Shown: piece after piece, positions 9,541-16,934 of the stretch
How the letters are laid out: the number at the start of each line of letters is the position of its first letter
How positions within the stretch are numbered: position 1 is the stretch's first letter
DNA from: Oleispira sp036960605
GTDB lineage: Bacteria; Pseudomonadota; Gammaproteobacteria; Pseudomonadales; Oceanobacteraceae
Direction of reading: 5' to 3'
Assembly: GCA_036960605.1 (NCBI GenBank)
Contig: JBALXI010000001.1
Coordinates: 310,001-374,000, forward strand
Length of the DNA stretch: 64,000 nucleotides
The notes under the pieces: generated by a model
Told to the model about the DNA's origin: nothing
Database searches by the model: none
The model's input: the letters and a program-made list of their open reading frames with translations, nothing else
Program-made: the position numbers and the translations under genes

Positions 9541-9954
9541 ATGAGTAGACGACGACATACCGCCACAGAAACAGATGAGAGTGATATCGACATTACCCCA
9601 ATGTTGGATATTGTTTTTATCATGCTTATTTTCTTCATTGTTACCACGTCTTTTGTTAAAGAATCGGGTGTAACTGTGAGTCGCCCGAGTGCGGAAACAG
9701 CCGTGCAGCAAAAGGGCAGCAACATACTCGTTGCCATTCGCCCTAATGGTGAAATTTGGATTGATAGACGCTCTATTGATGTGCGAGCAGTGCGAGCTAA
9801 TATCGAGCGCTTAAAAGCTGAAAATCCTGAAGGCGCGGTGATTATTCAAGCCGATGAATATTCCAATACCGGCTTACTGGTTAAGGTTATGGATCAAGTG
9901 CGTTTAGCTGGAGTCAGTAACATCTCGATTTCAGCTGAAATTTCAGGAGGCTAA
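9541..9954 (+). CDS. exbD: ExbD/TolR family biopolymer transport protein
   Basis: 137 residues: a short cytoplasmic basic N-terminus, one transmembrane helix with the essential membrane aspartate in DITPMLDIVFIMLIFF, and a periplasmic domain. The DITPMLD motif is diagnostic for ExbD/TolR; the Asp is the proton carrier of the ExbB-ExbD channel. Located between exbB and tonB in one operon, with 18 nt to exbB and one nt to tonB. TolR is excluded as the more likely role because no tolQ-tolA-tolB-pal genes are next to it. Confidence 0.94.
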   Translation: MSRRRHTATETDESDIDITPMLDIVFIMLIFFIVTTSFVKESGVTVSRPSAETAVQQKGSNILVAIRPNGEIWIDRRSIDVRAVRANIERLKAENPEGAVIIQADEYSNTGLLVKVMDQVRLAGVSNISISAEISGG

Positions 9955-9955
9955 A

Positions 9956-10573
9956 ATGAAACTTATTTTAGCGTTTCTTTGCTCTATATTCATTACCGGC
10001 AGTATTTTTGCGGTTATGAATGGCATGGTTAGTAGTGACGGTGCGCAAAACAATAATCAAGGTGAGCAAACGGTTATTGATTTTATACGGTTAAAACACG
10101 ACAGTGAAAGTCGGGTTAAAACACGTGATAAAAAAGAGCCGCCTAAGCCGAAAAAACCTCTTATGCCACCGCAGCAAGCGGCTCAGCAAAATACGCCGAT
10201 GAAGCAAATGGCGATGCGTATGCCGAACATCACTCCCGATTTATCATTGGCCAATAAAAGTTTATTGGGTGATGCACAAATTGGTATGGGCTTTGGTGAT
10301 GGCGACGTTATTCCCCTCGTACGTATGCCTGCTAATTATCCACCAAAAGCCAAGCGCCGAAATATTGAAGGCTTCGTTAAGGCCGAGTTGAAAATTAATG
10401 CTCAAGGTACTGTTGATTCCGTTGAAATTATTGATGCGAAGCCAAGAGGTGTGTTCGAACGCTCTGCTATTCGAGCGCTTTACAAATACAAGTTTAAACC
10501 ACAGATGATTGATGGCAAACCGCAAGCGCAAACGGTTACTCAAGTCCTTGAATATTCTTTGAGTAAGGAGTGA
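9956..10573 (+). CDS. tonB: TonB family energy transducer
   Basis: 205 residues with an N-terminal membrane anchor (LILAFLCSIFITGSIFAVM), a Pro/Lys-rich spacer (EPPKPKKPLMPPQ) spanning the periplasm, and a C-terminal TonB domain beginning near PLVRMPANYPPKAKRRNIEG. The YPPKAKRRNIEGFV segment and the terminal ALYKYKFKPQMIDGKP pattern match TonB2-type C-termini. It would transmit ExbBD energy to outer membrane receptors, such as the one at 14427. An SD-like AGGAGG overlaps the end of exbD just before the ATG. Confidence 0.94.
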   Translation: MKLILAFLCSIFITGSIFAVMNGMVSSDGAQNNNQGEQTVIDFIRLKHDSESRVKTRDKKEPPKPKKPLMPPQQAAQQNTPMKQMAMRMPNITPDLSLANKSLLGDAQIGMGFGDGDVIPLVRMPANYPPKAKRRNIEGFVKAELKINAQGTVDSVEIIDAKPRGVFERSAIRALYKYKFKPQMIDGKPQAQTVTQVLEYSLSKE

Positions 10574-10577
10574 TATC

Positions 10578-11852
10578 GTGTCCCGATTATTTGTTTTCTT
10601 AACCACTTGTCTTATCGGGTTAACGTCCTTTAATGCCCATGCTGCGAATCAATCTTTATCGCCTAAAACCTATCAGGCTCTGAATGATATTCAAACATTA
10701 CTGACCGAAGAGAAGTTTTCTGAAGTAGAGGAAGGTTTGAAAGACTTAGAAGAAAATCTGACACCAGGTTTTGGCTTAGCGCTAACCTATCAAATACATG
10801 CCCAGCTGTATCTTACCCAAGAAAATAGTCAGCAAGCGCTGGTCTATTTCAATAAAGCGCTAGCGCTGGAAGCAATGAAGGCGGTGCAGGCTGTTTCTCT
10901 GGCAACGAATGTCGCCCAGCTTTATTTGGCCGATGGTCAGTTAGATGAAGCCGTGGCAGTATTGCAAACAAGGGTCGGAGCGGCTGAAGAAGAAAAGCAA
11001 GGTTCGACTAATGCAATGGCTTTCATTACGTTGGCCTCTGCCTTTCAGTTGAAGCAAGATTACCATCGCTCAATTGTCTGGTTGAAACGAGGTATTGAGC
11101 GTGCCAAGCAGCCTAGAGAAAACTGGTTGCAGATGTTAATGGCAGCACATTATCAGTTAAAACAATATCCAGAAGCTATCGTGGTGCTGGATCAATTGAT
11201 TGTTCTTAATGAGCAGAAAGAAGAATATTGGCTGCAGCAAGCGTCCTTGCACCAAATGCTAAATCAGCCTAAAGAAGCTCTGAAAGTATTGCAGCTGGCA
11301 AATATTCGTAACGTTTTGGTAAAAGAAGATGGCTTAATTATTTTAGTCCAACTGCTGATTACTCAGGGTGTTCCTGAACGAGCCGGCCGCATTTTACTCG
11401 AGTTACTTGAGCAAGAAAAGATAGAACTCAATGAAGATAATTGGAAACTGCTGGCTTCTGCGTGGTTGCAAGGTCGCGAACGTAAACAAGCGATTAATGC
11501 CTTTATCAAAGCCGCTGAATTTTCCCTGCTGCAATCTAAAGAAGGCTCTATAAAAAAAGACACTATGAAAAGTAGGCTGGCCGCGGCTAAGCTTTATTAT
11601 CGCAGTGCACAGCTTCAGTTTGATGAGTCGGATTTTTCTGCAGCAGCCGCAAATTTTGCTAAAGCGAGGGCATTAGGTCTGCAAGGTAGGAAGGTAGGCT
11701 TGAGTTTGTTAATGCAAGGCAATGCGTATTTTGAGTTAGAAGAATATGTGAATGCTAAGGTTTATTTTTCTAAAGCTTTAAAAGAAGCGAGTTCAACGAA
11801 TAGTGCTAAGGCTTGGTTGGATTACATGCAACAACTAGAACTGCTTGAATGA
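10578..11852 (+). CDS. Tetratricopeptide repeat protein of the TonB operon
   Basis: 424 residues with a signal peptide (ending near FNAHA/AN) and TPR-type helix pairs over most of the length, including QALVYFNKALALE, RSIVWLKRGIERA, EALKVLQLANI and a C-terminal EYVNAKVYFSKALKEA. The start is GTG at 10578, with AAGGAG overlapping the tonB stop codon, so it is translationally tied to tonB. A periplasmic TPR protein in last position is common in TonB2/TtpC-type clusters; it is probably a scaffold. Binding partners cannot be read from sequence. The operon ends at the hairpin at 11862-11890. Confidence 0.88.
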   Translation: MSRLFVFLTTCLIGLTSFNAHAANQSLSPKTYQALNDIQTLLTEEKFSEVEEGLKDLEENLTPGFGLALTYQIHAQLYLTQENSQQALVYFNKALALEAMKAVQAVSLATNVAQLYLADGQLDEAVAVLQTRVGAAEEEKQGSTNAMAFITLASAFQLKQDYHRSIVWLKRGIERAKQPRENWLQMLMAAHYQLKQYPEAIVVLDQLIVLNEQKEEYWLQQASLHQMLNQPKEALKVLQLANIRNVLVKEDGLIILVQLLITQGVPERAGRILLELLEQEKIELNEDNWKLLASAWLQGRERKQAINAFIKAAEFSLLQSKEGSIKKDTMKSRLAAAKLYYRSAQLQFDESDFSAAAANFAKARALGLQGRKVGLSLLMQGNAYFELEEYVNAKVYFSKALKEASSTNSAKAWLDYMQQLELLE

Positions 11853-11861
11853 TCATAAAAA

Positions 11862-11890
11862 AAGCCTCAAGCAAAGTATGCTTGAGGCTT
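11862..11890 (-). terminator. Terminator between convergent TPR and zapB-like genes
   Basis: An 11-bp perfect stem (AAGCCTCAAGC / GCTTGAGGCTT) with a 7-nt loop. On the minus strand it is followed by a run of T (the A run at 11856-11863), so it acts best for the zapB-like transcript; on the plus strand the T-tract is weak, but it may serve both. Confidence 0.85.
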
Positions 11891-11902
11891 AGTTATTAAC
11901 GC

Positions 11903-12121
11903 TTAGCTATCAGCATTAACGGCTTTATCTTCTTTCATTAAATCGACTAAGCCAACAACCTTGTCATGCCATGCTTGACGCTCAGCTTGTAGTTGTTTGT
12001 TCTCTTCTTGCAGTGATTCATTATTCTGCTTTTCTTCTTCAAGTTCTAAATTCAATAGCTCCATTGTTTCAAGCGCTGTTTGAATTTTCTCTTCTAGGAT
12101 TGTTAATAGCTCTAAACTCAT
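11903..12121 (-). CDS. zapB: ZapB-like cell division coiled-coil protein
   Basis: 72 residues, almost entirely one coiled coil, beginning MSLELLTILEEKIQTALETM, which aligns in pattern and spacing with the N-terminus of E. coli ZapB (LE-L-KVQQAIDTI-LL), and ending in a QAWHDKVVGLVDLM segment like ZapB's NGWQERLQALL. ZapB stabilises the FtsZ ring through ZapA. SlyX is an alternative family of similar size but has a different N-terminus. The gene is monocistronic, ending in the terminator at 11862-11890. Confidence 0.78.
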   Translation of the reverse strand: MSLELLTILEEKIQTALETMELLNLELEEEKQNNESLQEENKQLQAERQAWHDKVVGLVDLMKEDKAVNADS

Positions 12122-12226
12122 TTGAAAATTTACCTTCTGCTTTAATAATAATCATGGATATGACAATTGTTCAGAAGGTAAGTTTAACACCTGTTCGGCA
12201 TTATATAAGGGCAAAGTGCACAAATA

Positions 12227-13051
12227 TTAGAGCTTATTTAGGTCGAAATCTGACCAGATAGGTGCGTGATCGGATGGTTTTTCCATTCCTCGAATATCGT
12301 AGCTGATATCGGCAGTCGTGCAGGCTTCGGTCAATGCCGGGGTCGTTAAAATGTGGTCGATTCTAAGTCCACGTTTGGGTTCATCAGCAAAGCCTTTAGA
12401 GCGATAATCGAACCAGCTGAATTTATCGTTACTGGTAGGATAATGCTTACGGTAGGTATCGGTTAAATTGCGTGATAGTAGATCTTGGTACCATTCACGT
12501 TCAATCGGTAAGAAAGAACACTTCTTAGTTTTTAACCAGCGCTTACGGTTGGGTTCGCCAATGCCAATGTCGGTATCTTCGGGTGATATGTTCATATCGC
12601 CCATTAATAAGATGTTTGCTGCATCTTTCAGCTCATTGTCTAAATAGCTGTTTAAGTCGACATAGAATTTAGCTTTAGCTGGAAATTTCGTTTCATGAAC
12701 TTCACTTTCGCCTTGAGGAAAGTAGCCGTTAAGAACATCGATTACTTGGCCATCAATTTCATAGCGGCAATGAATTAAACGTCTTTGATCGTCTTCGCTA
12801 TCGGTAGGAAAGCCTTTTTGAACGAAAGTAGGCTTGCTCTTAGAAACTAGGGCAACGCCATAGTGACTTTTTTGTCCAAAGTATTCGACATGCCAGCCAA
12901 TGGATTCGACATCAGCAACGGGGAATACTTCGTCATGGGCTTTGGTTTCTTGTAAGCCCATCACTTCTGGATCGAGCTGTTCTTTGATGGCTTCTAATTG
13001 ATGCTGGCGTGCACGAATGCCGTTGATATTGAAACTGATAAAGCGAGCCAT
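12227..13051 (-). CDS. xthA: Exodeoxyribonuclease III
   Basis: 274 residues, close to E. coli XthA (268). Conserved EEP-nuclease motifs are in order: FNINGIRAR at the N-terminus, GLQETKAHDE (catalytic Glu), LMGDMNISPEDTDIG (Asp/Asn pair), LRIDHILTT and PSDHAPIWSDFDL (catalytic Asp-His). The enzyme cleaves at abasic sites and degrades 3' ends in base excision repair. The ATG at 13051 has GGAG 6-8 nt upstream; the longer ATG at 13069 lacks one. Monocistronic. Confidence 0.94.
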   Translation of the reverse strand: MARFISFNINGIRARQHQLEAIKEQLDPEVMGLQETKAHDEVFPVADVESIGWHVEYFGQKSHYGVALVSKSKPTFVQKGFPTDSEDDQRRLIHCRYEIDGQVIDVLNGYFPQGESEVHETKFPAKAKFYVDLNSYLDNELKDAANILLMGDMNISPEDTDIGIGEPNRKRWLKTKKCSFLPIEREWYQDLLSRNLTDTYRKHYPTSNDKFSWFDYRSKGFADEPKRGLRIDHILTTPALTEACTTADISYDIRGMEKPSDHAPIWSDFDLNKL

Positions 13052-13207
13052 GATGCTCTCCAAAGTCACTGTTTAAAAATTTGTCTGATTCTATCAGTTC
13101 AAAAGACTGAAAACACCCGCAACAATTTACCAGACCTTTCTATGCAAGTGATAACTGGGTAGGATACGCGCAACTTTATTGAATAATTATTATTACGGTA
13201 GCAATGT

Positions 13208-14074
13208 ATGTGGCGTTTAATTGCAGTTTCCATTATCTGGGCGTTTTCTTTTGGATTAATTAAAGGAAAGCTAACCGGACTCGATTCTGGTTTGGTGGCG
13301 AGTATTCGTCTTATTTTATGCTTTTTATGTTTCGCACCTTTTCTATTCAAAGTCTCGCAGCAAAATATGAGGTTGCGTTTAATGGCTTTGGGGGTGGTGC
13401 AATTTGGCATTATGTATCTAGCCTACATTAAATCGTATCAGTTTTTACCTGGCTATTTGGTCGCCGTGTTTACCATCTTTACGCCTTTTTACGTAATCGC
13501 TCTTAACGTTATTTTTGATAAAGGCAGTCGAGACTCAAGAGTATTAGCGATGGCATTAGGTGCTGTTGCTTTAAGTGTTGTTGGCGCGGCAGTCATTGTG
13601 TTTAAAACACCTGGGCAAGAAGCCTTCTTTATTGGCTTCTTAATTCTGCAGTTAGCGAACATTGCGTTTGCGATTGGTCAGTGGAATTACCAGCGTTGGG
13701 CGGACCAGGGCAGTAATGCGGGGAACATGGCTTGGATGTATTTTGGTGCCGCGTTATTTGCCAGTTTGGTAAGTTTCCCACAGCTTGATTGGCCAAATGT
13801 GTCGATCAGTGATGAGCAGATTGTGGTGTTGTTGTACTTAGGGGTAATTGCTTCAGGTTTGTGCTTCTATCTTTGGAATAGCGGCAGTAAGCAAGTATCG
13901 CCAGCCACGTTAGCGGTGATGAATAACGGCTATATTCCTATCGCTGTAATTGCTTCGATTGTTTTGTTTTCGGAAGAAGCGGATCTTGTTCGGTTGGGCG
14001 TTGGCGGTAGTTTGATCTTGTTGTCGGTTGTCGTATCGTACAATACTCGCGCTGGTACTAAGGTTGCCGCCTAA
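13208..14074 (+). CDS. DMT superfamily transporter (two EamA domains)
   Basis: 288 residues with about ten transmembrane helices in two repeats (N-terminal from RLIAVSIIWAFSFGLI, C-terminal from FIGFLILQLANIAFA). The second half carries the typical YLGVIASGLCFYLWNSG and ATLAVMNNGYIPIAVIAS helices of EamA exporters. These proteins export metabolites or amino acids across the inner membrane by antiport; the substrate is unknown. The sequence resembles the YddG/carboxylate-amine exporter subgroup. The start ATG at 13208 has only a weak SD. Followed by a repeat element at 14089-14271. Confidence 0.88.
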   Translation: MWRLIAVSIIWAFSFGLIKGKLTGLDSGLVASIRLILCFLCFAPFLFKVSQQNMRLRLMALGVVQFGIMYLAYIKSYQFLPGYLVAVFTIFTPFYVIALNVIFDKGSRDSRVLAMALGAVALSVVGAAVIVFKTPGQEAFFIGFLILQLANIAFAIGQWNYQRWADQGSNAGNMAWMYFGAALFASLVSFPQLDWPNVSISDEQIVVLLYLGVIASGLCFYLWNSGSKQVSPATLAVMNNGYIPIAVIASIVLFSEEADLVRLGVGGSLILLSVVVSYNTRAGTKVAA

Positions 14075-14088
14075 AAAGATTAAAGCGA

Positions 14089-14271
14089 TTAACCACAGAG
14101 GGCACAGAGTTCACAGAGAAGAGCTAGACAAGAGTTAGAGAAGGAATAGTTGGTTGATGTTTGGCATTGGGAATAATATGGGCATATGTTTTCACATCAT
14201 TCCTCTCTTTAAATCTTTGATTCCTCCAGCTTCCTCTGTGAAGCGCAGCGCTCTGTGTCCTCTGTGGTTAA
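14089..14271 (+). repeat. CACAGAG-armed dispersed repeat, copy A
   Basis: Ends are an inverted repeat of 21 bp with one mismatch (TTAACCACAGAGGGCACAGAG at 14089-14109, complement at 14251-14271). Inside the left arm CACAGAG recurs every 9 bp three times; inside the right arm is TCTGTGAAGCGCAGCGCTCTGTG. The centre is AT-rich and unlike the other copies. It fills most of the 352-bp gap between the EamA and receptor genes. Confidence 0.85.
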
Positions 14272-14426
14272 AAACTCTTTTTCTTTTCAGGGTTGTGCAT
14301 ATATCAAACAGTAGGCAACTTTCTATTCGAAGCAGCTGCGAAACAAATCCTCTGAATGTTAGTATTAACCCAATTATTTATAATATTAAAACCAATTTTA
14401 AAGACTGATCCTAAAGACTAAAGCTT

Positions 14427-16271
14427 ATGAAACAACCAATACGCATATTACTCCCGCTTGCCATTTCATTCGCGAGCTTGTCACTATCATCTGTGCAGGC
14501 GAATGAATTTGATGATGATTCGATTGAGCTTGATGCTCAGGTTGTGAGTGGCAGTCTTTACTCTAATCCAGTTGCCGCAGCGGCGTTTAATGTGACGGTG
14601 CTTGAACAGTCAGATCTGCAGCGCTTACCGGTTAATAATGTGATTGATGCACTGGAATATGTTTCCGGTATCGATGTGCGTAAACGCGGTATTGCCGGTG
14701 TTCAGGCTGATGTCGGTATTCGAGGCAGCACCTATGAGCAAACATTAGTATTGCTTGATGGTGTACGTATGAATGATCCGCAAACAGGCCATCATAATTT
14801 TGATCTGCCCATTGCTTTTGAAGACATCGAGCGCATTGAAATCGTTAAAGGACCTGGCGCTGCTCAATATGGCCCGAGTTCGAATGGTGGTGTTATTAAC
14901 GTCGTAAGCCGTAAAGAAATCACCACGGATACCGGGCGTAAAGCTAAGGTGAATGTTCAGCGTGGTAGCTATGATTATGAACGTTACGCTTTAAGTCTTG
15001 CTAAAACCGAAGGTGAATACAGTCAGTTTTTGAGTGGCTCACACGCTGCAGCAGATACCTACTTACGTGATGAGGCGTTAGATTCACGCCAAGGGCAGGG
15101 CAGTTACCGAGTTGTTCATCAGGGTGAAAATACAATGACCCAAGTAGCTTTTGGCTATGTTGAGAAAGATTTTGGCGCGTATCGTTTCTATGTTCCGACA
15201 GAAGCACCGTCTAGAGAAAGCACCTCTCAACGACATGGTTATGGTATCCAACAGTTTCGTTTTGCTAATGGTAGCCAGTTAGAAGCCAGTCTTAACTGGA
15301 GAAATCATTTTGATTCTTATATTTATCAGCCGACCTCTTCAGCTTCAGAGCATGAAACAGAAGCGGTTCAATCGCGCTTAACCTTTACAAAAGGTAACTT
15401 GGTGACAGGATTAGAATATAACCAAGAAAATATGGATAGTAATCGCGATGGCAAACAAGGGCGACACTTTGCCAGTTCATTTGTTAATTATAAACGTCTA
15501 GTCGGTAGCAATGTTAGCTTGTCCGGAAATCTATCCTACGTAGATTATGACAGTGACAAGCAGTATGTACTTCCTGTGATTGGCATTGATGCGCTCGTAT
15601 CTGAGAATGTTGAAGTGTATGCCAATGCGGGGCAGGCGGTTCGTACGCCAACGCTGAATGATTTGTACTTGAATATGTCCAGCAATATAGGTAACCCAGA
15701 TCTTAAGTTGGAAAAAACGAATAGCGCAGAAATGGGTGCTCGTTTAAATTCTAGCGATGTAAATGTTGCCGTGAGCGTATTCTTTAAAGATACCAAGGAC
15801 GCCATTGATTTTACTAAGAATCAGGCAGAGGTTGATGGTTCTTTAGCGTATGTCGCTCGTAACTATGGAAATAACGAAACAAAAGGGTTTGATGTTGAGT
15901 TTGATGCTTCGGCTTTTGCTGCACTACGTATGGGAATGAATACGCTTAAATTGAGTCATACTCGATTAATTCAGACGACCGAAACTGATTTAGCAGTCCT
16001 GAAGAATACTGAAGGTCAATTAGAAAACCAAACGGCATTGCATGCAGGCTTTGATTTCTCGAATAACTATTCATTGTTGACGACTTATAAATACGAGCGT
16101 CGATTCAATAGCAGTGATTATAGAGTATTAGATTTACGTCTAGCTTATGAAGATCAAAACTTAACGATTGCGCTTAACGGCAGTAACTTATTAGATGCAG
16201 AGTATGTTGATGCTGGCTTTGTTGAAGTTGCCGGCCCTGCGATCATTCTTGAATTGGGGTACCAGTTGTAA
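14427..16271 (+). CDS. TonB-dependent outer membrane receptor (BtuB-like size and plug)
   Basis: 614 residues with a signal peptide (cleavage near VQA/NE), a TonB-box-like stretch soon after (IELDAQVVSG), a plug domain to about residue 155 (DALEYVSGIDVRKRG, VGIRGSTYEQTLVLLDGVRM, RIEIVKGPGAAQYGPSSNGGVINVVSR) and a 22-strand barrel with TonB-box III-type YANAGQAVRTPTLNDLYL. The length matches BtuB or catecholate/vitamin receptors. No cobalamin riboswitch or clear Fur box was found upstream, so the substrate is unresolved. It ends in LELGYQL. Stop and the next ATG overlap as TAATG. Confidence 0.92.
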   Translation: MKQPIRILLPLAISFASLSLSSVQANEFDDDSIELDAQVVSGSLYSNPVAAAAFNVTVLEQSDLQRLPVNNVIDALEYVSGIDVRKRGIAGVQADVGIRGSTYEQTLVLLDGVRMNDPQTGHHNFDLPIAFEDIERIEIVKGPGAAQYGPSSNGGVINVVSRKEITTDTGRKAKVNVQRGSYDYERYALSLAKTEGEYSQFLSGSHAAADTYLRDEALDSRQGQGSYRVVHQGENTMTQVAFGYVEKDFGAYRFYVPTEAPSRESTSQRHGYGIQQFRFANGSQLEASLNWRNHFDSYIYQPTSSASEHETEAVQSRLTFTKGNLVTGLEYNQENMDSNRDGKQGRHFASSFVNYKRLVGSNVSLSGNLSYVDYDSDKQYVLPVIGIDALVSENVEVYANAGQAVRTPTLNDLYLNMSSNIGNPDLKLEKTNSAEMGARLNSSDVNVAVSVFFKDTKDAIDFTKNQAEVDGSLAYVARNYGNNETKGFDVEFDASAFAALRMGMNTLKLSHTRLIQTTETDLAVLKNTEGQLENQTALHAGFDFSNNYSLLTTYKYERRFNSSDYRVLDLRLAYEDQNLTIALNGSNLLDAEYVDAGFVEVAGPAIILELGYQL

Positions 16272-16750
16272 TGCAAACAATCTTAATAGCTGATTATCAT
16301 GATGAATTCCATGCTTCGGCGATTGTAAATCTAATGGATGCTTATGCGATGGACAAAATGGGAGGCGGTGAAGCGCTTCCTGAGTCTGTGAAACAAACCT
16401 TAGTTTCAGAAATGGCTAAAGTACCTAATGCCTTTACGGTATTAGCGTTAGTTGATGGTAAGCCTGCTGGTTTAATTAATTGTTTTATGGGGTTTTCAAC
16501 ATTCAAAGCTAAGCCATTAATCAATACTCACGACATTATTGTGATTAGTGATTATCGAGGGCTTCAGCTTAGTCAGTTGATGCTAGATAAGGTTGAAGAA
16601 GTGGCTCGTGAACGAAATTGCTGCAAATTGACTTTGGAAGTATTGCAAGGAAATACGGTAGCGCAGAATTCTTATGTAAAATTTGGTTTTGCTAATTATG
16701 TACTAGACCCAGAAATGGGCAGTGCGATGTTCTGGCAGAAAACTCTTTAG
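16271..16750 (+). CDS. GNAT family N-acetyltransferase
   Basis: 159 residues with the GNAT acetyl-CoA region DYRGLQLSQLMLDKVEEVA and the following strand CCKLTLEVLQGNTVAQNSYVKFGF, plus the C-terminal MFWQKTL. Translationally coupled to the TonB-dependent receptor by a one-base TAATG overlap, so the two are in one operon, an unusual pairing. Substrate unknown; it might modify a ligand imported by the receptor, but that is only inferred from the coupling. Confidence 0.88.
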   Translation: MQTILIADYHDEFHASAIVNLMDAYAMDKMGGGEALPESVKQTLVSEMAKVPNAFTVLALVDGKPAGLINCFMGFSTFKAKPLINTHDIIVISDYRGLQLSQLMLDKVEEVARERNCCKLTLEVLQGNTVAQNSYVKFGFANYVLDPEMGSAMFWQKTL

Positions 16751-16778
16751 AGTTTTAGAGGGGAAAGAAAATAAATAG

Positions 16779-16930
16779 TTAACCACCGAGGCACCGAGCC
16801 CACAGAGAAGAGCGGAGATAAGAAAAATTAATAGAGACTGTGAAAGGGTGGGGTTCACGTAATCTGTACTTCACTTTATCTTACTTCTTTTCTCTGTGTA
16901 GCGAAGCGACTCTGTGCCTCGGTGGTGAAT
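16779..16930 (+). repeat. CACAGAG-armed dispersed repeat, copy B
   Basis: Left arm TTAACCACCGAGGCACCGAG at 16779-16798, right arm ending CTCTGTGCCTCGGTGGTGAA at about 16910-16929; the inner block TCTGTGTAGCGAAGCGACTCTGTG matches copy A. It lies between the convergent GNAT and thiI genes, and the right end stops 5 bp before the thiI stop codon. Confidence 0.83.
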
Positions 16931-16934
16931 CGCT

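Noticed and set aside
14154..14408. 84-residue open frame between the EamA and receptor genes
   Set aside because: It lies inside the CACAGAG repeat and its AT-rich centre, with no SD and no protein-like pattern.
14272..14426. Cobalamin riboswitch before the TonB-dependent receptor
   Set aside because: No B12-box-like GCCACTG segment or matching helices were found.
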